DNA from: Ophiosphaerella korrae
Taxonomy: Eukaryota; Ascomycota; Dothideomycetes; Pleosporales; Phaeosphaeriaceae
Assembly (NCBI GenBank): GCA_028456385.1
Contig: JALNQF010000222.1
Location: 1 to 64,000, forward strand
Length of the DNA: 64,000 nt
Reading direction: 5' to 3'
The number at the start of each line of letters is the position of its first letter. Position 1 is the stretch's first letter. This document shows, piece by piece, positions 1-13,794 of the stretch. Below the pieces are notes generated by a model that was given only the letters and a program-made list of their open reading frames with translations, was not told the DNA's origin and searched no databases. The position numbers and the translations under genes are program-made.

Positions 1-831
1 CTTTAGTAAATTTTAATATTTTCTTATTATATAGTAAATAAGTAATAATAATAGTAAAAAGTTTTTTATTATTATTATTAACTTTTTTATAAAACTTTTT
101 ATAAGTTTAATTAAGAGACTCTTAGGTTATACTAATATAAAGACGCTCTATATAAGTATACTTAGTATACTTTAGAGTAGAATCTAGTATAATAAAAGAA
201 GAAATACTAGAGAAAGAATAATATAGATAAAGTATTTTAGAAATATAGTTTATAGTAAAGATTTCTAATAAGAGATAAAGTTTATAAGACTATAAAAGAA
301 GTTATATTATAGTAAGATAGTTTTTAACTAGAAAGTAGAGTAAACTACTTATAAGCTAGACCTAGCTAATAGAAGCCTAGGCCTAAAGATAGACTTAGTA
401 TAAAAAAGAGAGATAGTATTACAATACTAAGTAGTAAGTAAGCTATTATATTATACGTAATTAGGCTAGGTAATATAGCGTAGTAGAATATATAACTATT
501 TAGTAGTAAACACTCTAGAGTAAATACTCTAGAGTAAACGCTTTAGAGTAAGCGCTTAGGAATAAACACTAGATAGTAAGTATATAGGAACGTTAATAGA
601 CCTTTATAGACTATTATATTTAATCTCTTTTTTACTTCTTATCTTAATAGAGTATTATAACTAATACTTTAATTAGATTCTTATCTACTTATTAATACTT
701 ATATACCTTATAATACTCTAATAAAAGCTAACTATTAATTAAGTTAAGTAACTAACTTATTTATTAACCTCGCCTATCTTATAGAAGCCTACTTACCTTT
801 ATTACTCTTACTTAGTTCTAAGAACTTAATA
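1..831 (+). mobile_element. Gypsy family B copy 2, 3' end (truncated by window edge)
   Basis: This is the 3' end of a second family B LTR retrotransposon, read on the plus strand. Positions 1-416 are the reverse complement of 1616-2028, the end of the internal region of B copy 1. Positions 417-831 are the reverse complement of the LTR at 1215-1615. The two B copies are therefore tail to tail, and together they make a palindrome with arms of about 830 bp around a spacer of about 380 bp. The rest of this copy lies outside the window. The sequence is heavily RIP-mutated and nothing here is expressible. Confidence 0.8.
417..831 (+). repeat. Family B LTR (3' LTR of copy 2)
   Basis: The LTR begins TATTACAATACTAAG and ends about AAGAACTTAATA, which fits an original TGTTA...TAACA terminus after RIP. 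It matches 1215-1615 and 14518-14946 in inverse orientation. It contains short tandem units built on ACTCTAGAGTA, which vary in number between the family B LTRs. Confidence 0.8.
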
Positions 832-1214
832 GTTAGTACTTATCTTTATCTTAATTACTTTTATTATTATATCTTAACTAGCTTTCTTAGCTCCTCTATT
901 TAGCTTATATATATATATTAGAGAGCTCTTAATTATAATCTTTTTTTATTTAGCTTAAATCTAGAAGTATATCTTACTTTTTTATAAGAGTATTACTACT
1001 TTATTATCTTACTAGAGTATATATATATAGAACTTATAGTATATTAGTAGTAGCTTTATAAAGCTTTTAAATACTCTTATTATCTTTTAGAGTATTTTAC
1101 TTTATAATAAGTAGGTATAGAGCTTAATATAATACTTATACTTAAGTAGTATAGTCTAAACTTCTTTAAAGTAACTAGTAAGTATATTAAATAGGTTTTA
1201 CGCTACTTACTAGT
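832..1214. other. Spacer between two B elements; left part of the B copy 1 target
   Basis: About 380 bp separate the two inverted family B elements. The last five bases (1210-1214, CTAGT) are the target duplication of B copy 1. Before that insertion this stretch was continuous with 14,952 onward, so it belongs to the same unidentified unit. I see no recognisable coding motif here. Confidence 0.6.
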
Positions 1215-1615
1215 TATTAAAACCTTAAAACTAAGTAAAAGTAATAAGAGTAAGTAAGCTTTTATAAGATAGGTAAGGTTAATAAATAAGTTAGTTACTT
1301 AACTTAATTAATAGTTAGCTTTTATTAGAGTATTATAAGGTATATAAGTATTAATAAGTAGATAGGAATCTAATTAAAGTATTAGTTATAATACTCTATT
1401 AGGATAAGAAGTAAAGAAGAGATTAAATATAATAGTTTATAGAGGTCTATTAATATTCTTATATACTTACTATCTAGCGTTTATTTCTAAGCGCTTACTC
1501 TAGAGCGTTTACTCTAGAGTATTTACTACTAAATAGTTACGTATTCTACTACGCTATATTACTTAGCCTAATTGTATATAATATAATAGCTTACCTACTA
1601 CCTAGTATTATAATA
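1215..1615 (-). repeat. Family B 3' LTR of copy 1
   Basis: On the plus strand it runs from TATTAAAACC to TATTATAATA, which corresponds to TG...CA termini after RIP. It aligns with 14518-14946 in the same orientation and with 417-831 in reverse. It is about 28 bp shorter than the 5' LTR, mainly because it has fewer tandem CTCTAGAG units. Confidence 0.85.
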
Positions 1616-2300
1616 CTATCTCCTTTTCTTACGCTAAGTCTATCCTTAGGCCTAGGCCTCTATTAGCTAGGTCTAGCTTATAAGTAGTTTACTCTACTTT
1701 TTAGTTAAAAACTATTTTACTATAATATTACTTTCTTTATAGTCTTATAAACTTTATCTCTTATTAGAAATCTTTACTATAAACTATATTTCTAAAATAC
1801 TTTATCTATATTATTCTTTTTTAAGTATTCTTTATTTTATTATACTAGATTCTACTCTAAAGTATACTAAGTATACTTATATAAGGCGTCCTTATATTAG
1901 TATAACTTAGGAGTTTCTTAATTAAACTTATAAAAAGTTTTATAAAAAGGTTAAGAATAATAAAAAACTTTTTACTATTATTATTACTTATTTACTATAT
2001 AATAAGAAAATATTAAAATCTACTAAAGAGCGTACTTATTATAAGGCCTTATACCTAGCGTTAAAGTTAGAGTAAGAAGGTAATAAGGTTTTAGCGTAAG
2101 TTTTTAACTATTCTACTACTACTATCTAGTCTACTATTAGCTTATTAGACGAATTTATTATAACTAAGGGCGCTTTATAGGCTTTATATAGTTAGGTTTA
2201 CTATAAAACTTTTTTTTACTAATATATCTATTATATCCTAGCTATAGCTTTATATATCCTATATATCCTAGTATATTATACTTACTTCTTACTTTCTTAA
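1616..2300 (-). other. Family B internal 3' end (untranslated / polypurine-tract side)
   Basis: This is the internal sequence between integrase and the 3' LTR of B copy 1. Positions 1616-2028 match 1-416 in reverse. No domain could be read here. The segment at 2225-2285 carries short repeats of a TATATCCTA-type motif. Confidence 0.55.
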
Positions 2301-5300
2301 GTATCTACTAATAATTTTATAGATTAGCTTTAGGTTCCTATATATTTTTACTTACTAGGTAGCCTTTCTATTTTACTAGCTACTCTTAGAGAAACTATAT
2401 ACTTTAAAAGGTATTACGTCCTATTTCTTAATATCTTTATAGGTCTTTAACTTTAAACTTATTATCTTTTTCTTTCTAATATTAGAATTATTACTATACT
2501 AGTATTTTTAGCTTACTTAGTTTTAGTAAGCTTATATAGAACTTAGAGTATATATTAGTATTTCTAGGTTGTTCTAGTATTTTTATTACAAGCCTATTAT
2601 CTTCTTTAACTAAAAATAGTCTAACTTTAATATAGTCTAGTCCTTTACTAAGTTACTTTGTCTATAGATTCTTTATATAAAGATACGCTTTATTTCTTTT
2701 TTTTAGCTAAGGTATAATTTTTTATTTTTAATTAATATATAAAATACTTTATTTTTAAGCTTTTTTTAGTTTTTATCTTATCTTATTAGAGAGTTCTTAT
2801 ATATCCTTTACTCTAACTAATACTACTTCTATCTTAGGTTCTAGTAGTATTCTCTTAAATAAATTAGGGTATATCCTATAGTTTGTAAAATATAGTATTT
2901 TACCTATTACTTCTAAGTACTTGTTATTGTATACTAATTATACTATAAGTAATAGTAATATCTTATTAGTCTATTCTATCTATCTATCTATCTATAGATA
3001 ATAGGCTATTAATAGCTTTTTTTTATCTTTATTACTATAAGTAGCGTTATCTAATAGTTAGATATAAAAAGCTTATCTCTATTACTAATAATACTCTTTA
3101 GTATCTTATATCTTTATATTAGTATATCTAGTAGTATATATCCTAGCTAATCTACTATATAGTTACTTTAGAATTTCTTTATCTTAGCGTATTTCGTAAA
3201 TTAGTCTATAATTACTATTATTATATTATATCCTATTTCTATTACTAAGTCTTTTAACGTTAGTAGTCCTATAATAAAGTCTATTACTACGTCTATTTAT
3301 AGTTCTTTTAGTATTTTAATTACTTATATTTTTCTATAAAGTATATATATCTTATACTTATTCTTCTAGTAATCTATATATTTCTTAATAAACTACGTTA
3401 CTTTCTCCTTTATCTTACTAAATCTATAGTTTTTCTAGATTAGTTCTATAGTTTATATAATCTCTAGGTACTTATATACTAGGTTATTATAGTATTATTA
3501 TATAATTACTTTTTATAATTCTTCTAGAACTTTATTTATAATCTTAACTAAGTTATTAATTCTTTACTCTTTTACTAGTTATATATTTAGTACTAAGTAT
3601 CTTTATTTATTATCTTAGAGTATAGCCTTTTTTACTACTTATCTCTTTCCTATAATATTATATCTTTAGCTAAGCGTATCTACTTAGCTATTTTCTTTAC
3701 CTAGTATATACTAGATCTTAAATTTATACTATCCTAGTAGTTCTAACTATTATATCTACTTATCTTTTAACTTCTTACTTATTATAAAGTATATTAGGTT
3801 CTTATAATCTATCTTAATAATTACTTCTATTATACTTTTAGTATATACTTTCTAATATTTAAGTATATTAACTATTATAAGTAGCTTTTTATTATATATA
3901 TTATATCTTTCTTTTTACTTTATAAACTTCTTTAAATAGTATATAATTAGATACTATTTCTTTTTATATTCTTATAGCGCTATTACTCTATAAGCTAAGT
4001 TAGATATATTAGTTTTAATAACTAGAGTCTTGTTACTATAAAATTACTTTAAAACTAGTAGTATAATATAAGCTTACTTAAGTTCTTTATAAGCTTATTT
4101 CTACTCTACTCTTTATTTCTATATTATATCTTTTCTTATAAGCTTTATAAGTAGTAGTACTTTCTTAGAAAATCTTTCTATAAAGTATTAGTTAAAGTTA
4201 ATAAATCTTAGGAATAATTATATATCCTTAACTATCTTAGGTTCTTTCTATTTTTCTACTACTCTAATTTTTTCTTAGCTTATCTTAACTTTATTAATAC
4301 CTATTATATATCCTAGAAACTTTACTTCTATCTTATACTATTTATACTTCTCTAGCTTTAGTTATAAGTTATATTAGTCTAAGTACTATAGTACTATTAT
4401 TACTTACTCTATATACTTACTTTCTTCTTTAGAATATATTAGTATATTATCTAGGTAAGCTATAATAAACTTATCTAAGTATTTTTATAATATATTATTA
4501 ATTAGTCTTTAGAATATTACTAGTATATTTATTAGTTTAAAAAGTATTACTATATACTTATAATATCTATAGTATATATAAAATACTATCTTTTACTCTT
4601 TACTTACTTTAATTCTTATTAGGTAGTATCTATCTTTTAGGTCTAGCTTTATAAAAATCTTAGCTTAGCTTAGCTTATCTTAGAGTTTATCTATATTTAG
4701 TAGTAAGTAGTAGTCTTTTACTATAATATTATTTAGTTTTTAGTAGTCTACGTATATCTTTAGTAGTCTCTTCTTCTTTAGTATAAAGAAAATTAGAAAT
4801 CCTACTAATAATAAGGATTCTTATATATATTCTTTCTTTAGGTTTTAGTTTAGTCTTTCTTAGAGTATTACTAATTTACTTTCTATTAATTAGTAAATAG
4901 GCCTAAAAGGTAGCTCCTTTCCTTTCTATAACTTAATTATATAGTCTTAGAGTTAGTACTTAAGTAATACTAGTATATCTATCTCTTCTATAAATAAGTA
5001 ACTAAATTTCTTATATTATTCTTAGATTTTAAGAGTTATATATTACTCTTCTACTTTTACTTCTTAGCTTAGCGCCTTACTAGTACTTATAAAGTTACTT
5101 ATTCTCTCTTAATAAGTTACTATTAAAGCTACTATCTTATATAGTACTTTTTTATCTACTATTAAACGCTACTAATATATAGGCTTAGATCTACGTACGT
5201 CTTTATAGTTATTAAATAAGAGGTTCTAGTTTTTTTAATTAACTCTAAGATTAAACTCTTATAGCTATAGAAGTTCTAGTATAATATTTTTATTAGCTAA

Positions 5301-6766
5301 AACTAATATATCTAGAGTAATCCTTATACTATATCTTTAAATAATAATCTCTATAGTTACTTTATTACTAACTATTAAGTTTCTTAGTATTAGTTATCTA
5401 TTTATAATATAGATTAGATATAGTATCTTTTTTACTTATAGTTTAAGTTTTACTTATTCTACTACTTTAGGTATAATTAGATTTATAAATAACTCTAAAT
5501 CTACTAATACTTTTATTTTTTCTCTTTTTATTTTTACTAGGAGTTTAATAAGTCTTTTAGTATTAATAGCGTTATAGCTTCTAGATATATATCTAGTATT
5601 AGCTATTTACTTAAAAAAGACTTAATCTTATAATCTTTATTTATCTTTTACTAAAATCCTTATAGTATCTTAATCTTTTTATATTATTTATACTTCTTAA
5701 GTATATAGGTTTACTAGATTAGATTAATATATTAGTTATTTATAAGTATCTTACTTGTATTTATATTTTTCTTAGTTATACCTAAAAAGTACTCTACTTC
5801 CTACTTATCTTATAGGTATTATTTATATCTTATATTTATATACTTTTCTTAGTTCTATTTATATCTAGATCTCTTATAAGAGAAATATCTAGATTCTATC
5901 TTATTAGAATAGTAGGTAAAGTAGTTATTATAGTAATATCTTATCTATAATAGTAGTAGATAGTTTAGGTTATATAGGTATAGCTAGTATTATAGTTCTT
6001 ATATTAATACTAGATCTATAATAATTAGCGCCTAATTATTATTAGTATATAATAATTTATATTACTATATCTACTCTACTTAGTATTTCTTATCTTACTA
6101 TTCTTTTACTAAGTAGTAACTATCTACTAGTTTCTAGATTTCTTTTATAAATCTATTTTATACTTTAGTATTCTTTTACTTTAGCTCTAGTATTCTAGGT
6201 ACTATTTTGTATTTAGAAGTTTTAAGCTCTTAGTTTTTTTTTTTTTTTTTATCTTAGGCTATATATACCTACTTTCTTAGATATAGTATTATCTTATACT
6301 TATACCTTACTCTTCTTTAGTATAGCTAAAAGTATTCTAAAGTATCTATCTTAGTTTATTTCTACTTTAGCTAATACCTCTTTATATAACTTTATACTCT
6401 TAGTAGTATCTTTATAGCTTTTACTTTATTATTTATTATAAGGTTTATTAGTTATATAGTAATCTTATAGTAGTTATATCTTTTACTTATATCTTACTAC
6501 TATAGGTTTATAGTCTTGTAATCTCTTTTCTCTTAGCTTCTTCTAGAGATTACTTATTATTCTTATTCTTTATCTTTATCTTACTACTTAAGTATATTAA
6601 TTTATTATATAATCTTATTCTTTACTTAGTAATTCTTTACTAAGTACTCTATTTTACTATACTTATAGTATTTTTAGCTTTTTACTCTTTTAGAGTTCTT
6701 ATAGTAATAGTATTCTTATTTTCCTAGGTTTATATTATTAATATATATCTTATATAACAAGCTTCC
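2300..6766 (-). pseudogene. Family B gypsy pol (protease, RT, RNase H, integrase), RIP-degraded
   Basis: The minus-strand frame read through RIP stops shows a gypsy-type pol in the order protease, reverse transcriptase, RNase H, integrase. The RT catalytic box reads AYLDNILIYSK at about 4440-4460, where YLDDILIYS is expected. The integrase core is clear at 2950-3310: a D-V-V-M-D-F-I-x-G-L-P block, then IIDRFTKYAKI, then IISDRDKLFIS, followed by the position of the H-P-Q-T-D-G-Q motif, where histidine has become tyrosine. The gag zinc-knuckle and gag/pol junction lie near 6600-6766, beside the A insertion. Asp to Asn, His to Tyr and Gln/Trp to stop changes all match CpA to TpA mutation on one strand or the other. 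Confidence 0.8.
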
Positions 6767-7212
6767 TATTATTAACTATAGGTACCTATTTTAAAAAAGT
6801 TAGTAGATTACAAAGTAATAATAAAAGCTTATATTAAGATTTATAATAACTATAAATAATAGAAGATATTTTATAACTATCTTATATTAGCGTTCTATAG
6901 TTAAAGGATTAAATTACTAATACTATTCTAATAATACGTATATTATTAACTATATACTTATATTAATCTATTTATATAATAGTATAGATTACTACTAATC
7001 TATATATATATAACTATAGATTACTTTAATCTATTTATATATTATTATAGATTACTTTAATCTATTTATATATAATTATAGATTACTACTATATATCCTA
7101 GTTATAAGTAGTTTTCTAATTAAAGTTATTACTCTACTTATCTTATACTTTATTAGTACCTAAGTTAAGACTAATTAGTTCTATTTTAATTTCTCTTGTT
7201 ATACTTATAATA
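6767..7212 (-). repeat. Family A 3' LTR of copy 1
   Basis: On the plus strand it runs from TATTATTAAC to CTTATAATA. The U3 side (about 6955-7095) holds four or five tandem units of roughly 35-40 bp, each a small hairpin with AATCTAT and ATAGATT as stems. The same layout recurs at 13380-13794 and 27142-27585, and in shorter form at 19260-19649. Confidence 0.85.
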
Positions 7213-10200
7213 CTATCTCCTCTTTTAAGTAAGTCCTAGTTTATCTACTCTAGAGCTAAAGTTATTAGTCTAGTTTCTTTATTAATATAAAGTTCTTTAT
7301 CTTTTTTTATACCTACTAAGTCTACTTTTTATTACCTTTAGTTAGCTAATTATATACTACGTTATAGTATAGCTATATTTTCTTATTCTTATTATAAATC
7401 TTTAAATCCTCTTTTAAAGTATATTTCTTTAAAGTATAGTAAAGCCTATAAGGTATTTATTTATACTAATACTTATACGTCTTATAATCTTTTTAGTATA
7501 TCCTTTATAGAATATAGGTTAATAATATTTACTTATATATCTATACTTATCTATAATAAGGAGAGCTATTAACTATACTTAAAATAAACTATCTAGATAG
7601 ATTACTAAAGCTAAAAAAGAACGAAATTATATTCTAAGTATATAAGTAGAAAATTATACTTATCTAATTTGTTTTTATAAGATAAAAGCTTTAAATAATA
7701 AGAAGTCTATTACGTAAGCTACTCTTATTAAGTCTAAGCTTAATTTTAAAGCTATAGTAGAGGCTATTCCTATTATATTAAGTATTCCTAACGTCTTTCT
7801 ATCTAGTTATAGTAGTATTAATTTTCTTAGTTTACTATAAGGCGCTCTAGAGGGTTTTAACTTTAGAACTCCTCTAGTTTCTTAAAGTAATTAAGGTTAT
7901 CCTCTAGTTCCTATATTTTCTCTTATAGTTATCCTTTCTCGTCTATACCTATCTATTCTACTAAGTAGTAGTTTCTTTTATTATAGAACTAGTACTATAA
8001 GATTTCTTTAACTTTTTATTTTTTTTATTCTCTATACGTATTTACTTTATATACTAGTAGTTCTATATTTTATAGTACTTGTTCTAGTAGAGCTATATAG
8101 AATATTAGGTATATCTTTATTTTATTTAGTAACTTTAGTTTAAATATAATAGGTATAATTTTTTCCTTAATTTTATATAGTCTTATCTTAATATAGTCTA
8201 ATTTTAAACTTAGTTATTTACTTTTAATATTTTTTTATACTAACTATACTTTTTCTCTCTCTTTAAATTAAGGTCTTTTTTTATATTTCTTATTATAGTA
8301 TTTTACTATTTAGTTATATAGGAATTCTATATTCTATCTTAGTTAGTTATATATATCTTTAAGTCTATTAGTAAAGTTTTCTCTTTTTAGAGACTAAGAT
8401 ATCTAATTTCTTAGTATTTAGTATATATTAGGCTTAAATCTATAGTTTATAAAGAAGAGTATTACTCTTATTACTATATTCTTTACGCTATTATATACTA
8501 ATTATACTATAGGTAGTAGTTATACCTAATTATTCTAGTTATAGTTAAGATAGTATTTTAAGTACTATTCTACTATTTAATTTATTTATTCTAATTATCT
8601 ATTTATTTATAGATAATATACTATAGATATTATATATTATATTCTTAATTATACTATTATTGTTTTTTATAGTTTTAATATAAATTATATATTTTTATTT
8701 ATAATAATTTTATCTAGTAGTCTATATTAACTAATTATAGTTCCTAGAACCTAGTATATAGTAACTTCTATCCTACTTTTTTCTTTATATAGTCTAAAGT
8801 ATATATACTTTATAAGCTTATCTACTATTATTAAGATTCTATTATACTTAACTCCTAATATTAAGTCTTTAGACTTTAGTAGTTTTGTAATAAAGTCTAT
8901 TATAATAACTCTCTATAGTTATTCTAGTATCTTAACTAGTTATAGTATTCTATATAGTACGTATCTATTATATTTATTCTTATAGTATTCTATATAGTCT
9001 TATAGTACTTTTATTACTAGTTATCTTACTTTTAAGATATAGTAGTCTCTTAAAAGTCTATCTAATATTTTATTAATACTTTAGTATCTATATACTAGTA
9101 ATTTATAGAATTATTATATAAATTCTCTTTAGATTTTTCTTAGAATATATATTTTTCTATAGGCTTATATAAATCTTTCTTAGGTTTCTAGTTTTTCTAT
9201 TTCTTTAGATACTTCTTTTATTACTTTTTAAATCTATTTATCTAGCTTACTACTTATTCTTTTAAGTATTATAGCTATCTTAAGTATATTTAAGACTAAA
9301 TATTCTTCTTTATTCTTAACTAGAACTATACTAGTAGCGCTTACTTCCTCTTATAAGTCTAGTCTTCTACTAAGGGCGTCTATAAATTAGTTATCTTTCT
9401 CTTTTATATATATAATTTCTATATTAAATATTAATAGGAATTCCTACTATCTTATATAGTATTATAATAGTTCCTTATTTATTATAAATCTTATAAGGTT
9501 CTTATAGTCTATATAGACCTTAGTCTAATATTTTACTCTTTATAGGTATACTCTCTATTATTTAAATACTTTATAGATTACTAGTATTTCTTTATTATAG
9601 ATTAAGTAATTAAGTTCTACTATCTTTATTTTTTTAGAGAAGTATTTAACTAAGTATTCCTTTTTAGTTTCTAAGTCTTCTTATATTAGTACTATTCTAT
9701 AGACTAAGTTAGACGCGTCTATTTTTACTATTACTAGTAGGTCTAGGTTATATATTCTAATAACTAGGTTTTCTATAAACTTTTTCTTAATCTTATTAAA
9801 TACTTTATTATATTCTTTTATCTATTTAAATAGTATATCTTTCTTTATAAGTCTTGTTATTAGTTCTATATTTTTAGACTATCTTACTATTAACTTTTTA
9901 TAAAAGTTAGCTAACCTATAAAATTATTATACTTCTTTTAAGTTCTTTAGTATTAGCTATTTATTAATTAATCTAATCTTTTCTAGGTTAATCTTAATTT
10001 TTCTTAGTTTAATAATAAATCCTAGGAAATCTATTTCTTTTATATAGAATTTATATTTTCTTATTTTAAAAAATAATTTATTTTCTACTAGTTTTTCTAA
10101 TACTTTATACACGTATTATATATATTCTTCTTCTATTTCTAAGAATATAAGGATATTATCTAGGTATATAATTATAAATACGTTTAGGTACTCTCTTAGT

Positions 10201-12240
10201 ACTATATTAATCTTTTCTTAGAATACTACTAGTGCGTTTATTAAACTAAATAGTATAACTAGGTATTTATATAGTCTATACTATATTCTAAATACTATCT
10301 TCTACTTATCTCCTTTTTTAATCCTAATCTAGTAATAAGCGTTCTAGATATCTAGTTTTATAAAGATCTTTACTCTTTATAATCTATCTTATATTCTATC
10401 TATTTATAGTAAGAGATATTAGTTCTTATTTATAATTATATTAGTTTTCTTAAAATCTATATAGAGTCTTTTATTACTTATTCTCTTCTTATCTATAAAT
10501 ATAAGTTTATACGCTACTAAGGATTTAGATTCCTTTATCTATCCTTTTTTTATTATATTCTAGATAAATACTTATTTAATTTTAAATTCTTCTTCTATTT
10601 TTTAGTAGACTAGGCTCTATCTTATATTTTTATCTTCTTTTAGATCTATTACTAAGTCTTATAGTTAATATTTTAGAAGGTAATTTTTTAGCTTTATAAG
10701 CTATTTTTCCTACTTCTTATATTCTTTAGGGAATCCTCTTTTATAAGTATCTATATTAGCTTTTAATATATCTATTTTATAGTAGTTAATCTTTCTTATT
10801 CTCTAATTAATATATAGGTTAGTTATCTATAACTATAGTATACCTAATATTATATCTTATTTGTTATTAATTATTATTATATCTATAACTATATTCTTAA
10901 TTATTATCTCTTTAAGTTCTAATATAGAGAGAACTATTTTAAATCTAATAGGTTCTTAGAATAGTTTTCCTTTAATTATACTTAGTTATTAAAAGTATTT
11001 CTTTATTATATACTTTATTCTTTGTATTTCTATAAACTTCTTTAATATAATGTTTTTTATAGCTCTACTATTTATTATTAATTATACCTTTTTTTTCTAG
11101 TAAGTACTTATTTTTATAATATATAAGCCTCTTATACTTTTTAGCCTTTTTTACTTAGGTATTTTTGTAAATTATCTATCTTTTTAAGGCTATAGCTTTA
11201 CTTTAAGTTTATATTCTTTATATTTTAGATATTTATTATTTGTATATTTATACTATAGTCTTCTTTAGACGTATCTCTTAGCTAGCTTAAGTCTAGGCCT
11301 TACTACTACGTATTTATCTTCTAAGATTATCTCTTATCTTTAGATATCTTCTACTAAGATTACTCTTATATAATTATAGCTTCTTCTTCTTATAAGCTAT
11401 ATATTATTAATTACTTTAGAGTTTCTATATATAGTATAATTCTTGTTTAGGTATAATATCTATAATACTTTAAAATATACTAGATATTTTAGATCTATTA
11501 TTTTATTATCTTCTTTCTAGTATCTATCTTTACTAGGCGTATTAGTTATTAAGATATAGTATACTACTAGTACTCTTAGTATATAAGCTTTATTAATCTA
11601 TTACGTTTTTCTTATAAAGTACTACTATTCTTTCTATATAGGTATTCTTCTTACTATAACTATATATTACTTTATCTATTCTTAAAATAGTATAAACTTT
11701 ATTTCTTTAGGATTATATTCTTTCTAGTCTTTATATACTTCTTCTATACTTATAACTATTAAGTATATTTAAATAAATCTCTATTCTTTATTTTATTCTT
11801 CTATATCTATTATTATATAGCTATTATAGCTATATATTATTAGCTAAGTATATTTTATATCTTTTATACTAACTTATTCTTTACTTCTTTATAGTCTTTT
11901 AGAAGTAGTTATAGTAGTCTCTTTATTTAGCGCTAGTTCTTCGGCCTAGATTAATAGAACTAGAGGCTCTTCTCTTTCTAGATCTTCTATTAGTAGGTCT
12001 ATCTCGTATACTATTTCTTCTAGCTATACTTTTATTCTACTTTCTTTTATTATAGCTACTCTATATCTCTATTTCTATAGGAACTATACTACTCTCTATT
12101 TACTAGAAAAATATATATAGTAGTTATTATTATAATAAAAGGTCTAATAGAGTATTATATATTATACTTCTTTACTTTCTACTACTTTTTCTTAAGGTTT
12201 AGCCTATACTTATAGTACTTCTTTCTTCTTATTAGTTATT
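7213..12240 (-). pseudogene. Family A gypsy pol (PR-RT-RNase H-integrase-chromodomain), RIP-degraded
   Basis: The minus-strand pol relic is collinear with the plus-strand copies at 23,066-27,141 and 28,990-32,016. The RT box YLDNIL (from YLDDIL) sits at about 10150-10165. Integrase occupies about 8300-9300, and a segment near 8590-8690 aligns base for base with the plus-strand integrase at 22,080-22,200. The chromodomain side lies nearest the 3' LTR. Stop codons occur every few tens of codons, almost all explicable as former CAA/CAG/TGG. The protease start shares its sequence with 23,066 and about 28,990. Confidence 0.78.
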
Positions 12241-13379
12241 TTTAACTAAGTTTCTTTATCTTTTTTAGGATCTTTACTTCTATAGTTTTTTATAAAGTAT
12301 TTTAGTTTCTTATATTTATAATATACTATATCTTTTTTTAACTATAATTAGTAGTTTCTTACGTAGTAGCTTAGTTTACTATAGTTAAAGTACGTAAAGT
12401 CTTTACTCTTTTTCTTCTTTTTATCTTTATTTACGTTAAAGACTATAAGGTCTCTCTTATTATAATTCTAGGTATAACCTCTATATTTATTCTTTCTTTA
12501 CTCTTAAAGGTTATTATTAATTTATATTACTTATTACTTAAAGGCTTCTAGTATTTATAGTTTCTCTATATAGATTATTTTATATTAAATCTAAGAGTTT
12601 AGTTTCTACTTAAATTATAATATTAAAGCTAACTTATTCTATTCTATATTTTGTAATAGTTATTTAAACTATAATATATATTCTAGAATACTCTAGTTTT
12701 ATATAAGCTTCTCTAGCCTTTCTTTAGCTTATTAGGTAACGTCTATATTCCTAAATACTACTCTTATTTATCTAGTAAAGTATTTGTAACTTCTAAAGAT
12801 AGCTCTTATCTTATCTTTCTAGGTTATTAGAGTATATATTGTATAGTCTATCTAGTAAGGTTTAAACTATCTTATTATATTTTCTTTAAGGTATATTCTA
12901 ATATATATTACCTTTTTTTCTTCTATATTAAAGTGTAGTACTTATATATCTATCTAGAGTTATACTAATATAATTAAAGGTCTTAGTTTCTCTTTTATTT
13001 TATTAAACTTCTTAAGGACAAGTATTTTTAGTAGTTTCTTTATTATACTTATCTCTAGGTACTATATAATTAGTTCTATTTAATTTTATCCTTTAATAAT
13101 AGCTTTAATCTAGGCCTTATTCTATTTTATATACTCTTAGAGTTCTCTATTCTAAGTTTCTAGGGTATTAATTACTATTTTTATATTTTTTTTTTTAGAG
13201 ATTAAGTTATTTATATAGTTTTTAATATCCTTCTATACTATATTATCTAACTTATAACTACTTATAGGTACTTTAGCTACTTTCCTAGTTAAACTTTCTA
13301 CTATTGTATTAGCTAGACTATACGCTACTTACGCTTTACTTCTTATAATAACTAAATTAGTAAGGTATAATAGGCCTCT
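12241..13379 (-). pseudogene. Family A gag, RIP-degraded
   Basis: This is the first coding unit after the 5' LTR of A copy 1, on the minus strand. It matches the plus-strand gag at 27,586-28,990, which has a gag_retro-type body and one CCHC zinc knuckle. The parallel copy at 17,900-19,260 belongs to A copy 2. It would have encoded the structural protein of the particle. RIP stops interrupt it throughout. Confidence 0.7.
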
Positions 13380-13794
13380 TATTATTAACTATAGGTACCT
13401 ATTTTAAAGAAGTTAGTAGATTACAAGGTAATAATAAAAGCTTATATTAAGATCTATAATAACTATAAATAATAGAAGATATTTTATAACTATTTTGTAT
13501 TAGCGTTCTATAGTTAAAAGATTAAATTACTAATACTATCTTAATAATATATATACTATTAACTATATACTTGTACTAATCTATTTATATAATAATATAG
13601 ATTACTACTAATCTATACGTATATAACTATAGATTACCTTAATCTATTTATACGTTATTATAGATTACTACTACGTATCCTAGTTATAAGTAGTTTTCTA
13701 ATTAAAGTTATTACTCTACTTATTTTATACTTTGTTAGTACCTAAGTTAAGACTAATTAGTTCTATCTCGATTTCTCTTATTATACTTGTAATA
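13380..13794 (-). repeat. Family A 5' LTR of copy 1
   Basis: It is collinear with 6767-7212, with the same termini and the same hairpin units at about 13560-13680. The two LTRs differ mostly at TA versus TG/CA/CG positions, as expected when two initially identical LTRs are mutated separately by RIP. Confidence 0.85.

Larger units (their letters stand above)
6767..13794 (-). mobile_element. Gypsy family A copy 1, full-length chromovirus nested in B
   Basis: This is a complete 7.0-kb Ty3/gypsy element on the minus strand with LTRs at 6767-7212 and 13380-13794. It lies inside the gag region of B copy 1, close to the zinc knuckle. Gag occupies the right end and pol the left, matching the plus-strand A copies at 23-32 kb. 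The A copies at 26.9-27.1 kb carry a C-terminal chromodomain, so the family is a chromovirus. No convincing target duplication survives: CTTCC is on the left and TCTTG on the right. It is younger than the B copy it interrupts, yet just as heavily RIP-mutated. Confidence 0.85.

Noticed and set aside
1..2028. A single DNA transposon with terminal inverted repeats of about 830 bp
   Set aside because: The arms contain family B LTRs plus retroelement 3' ends, and B copy 1 has its own CTAGT duplication. Two tail-to-tail retroelements explain the palindrome.
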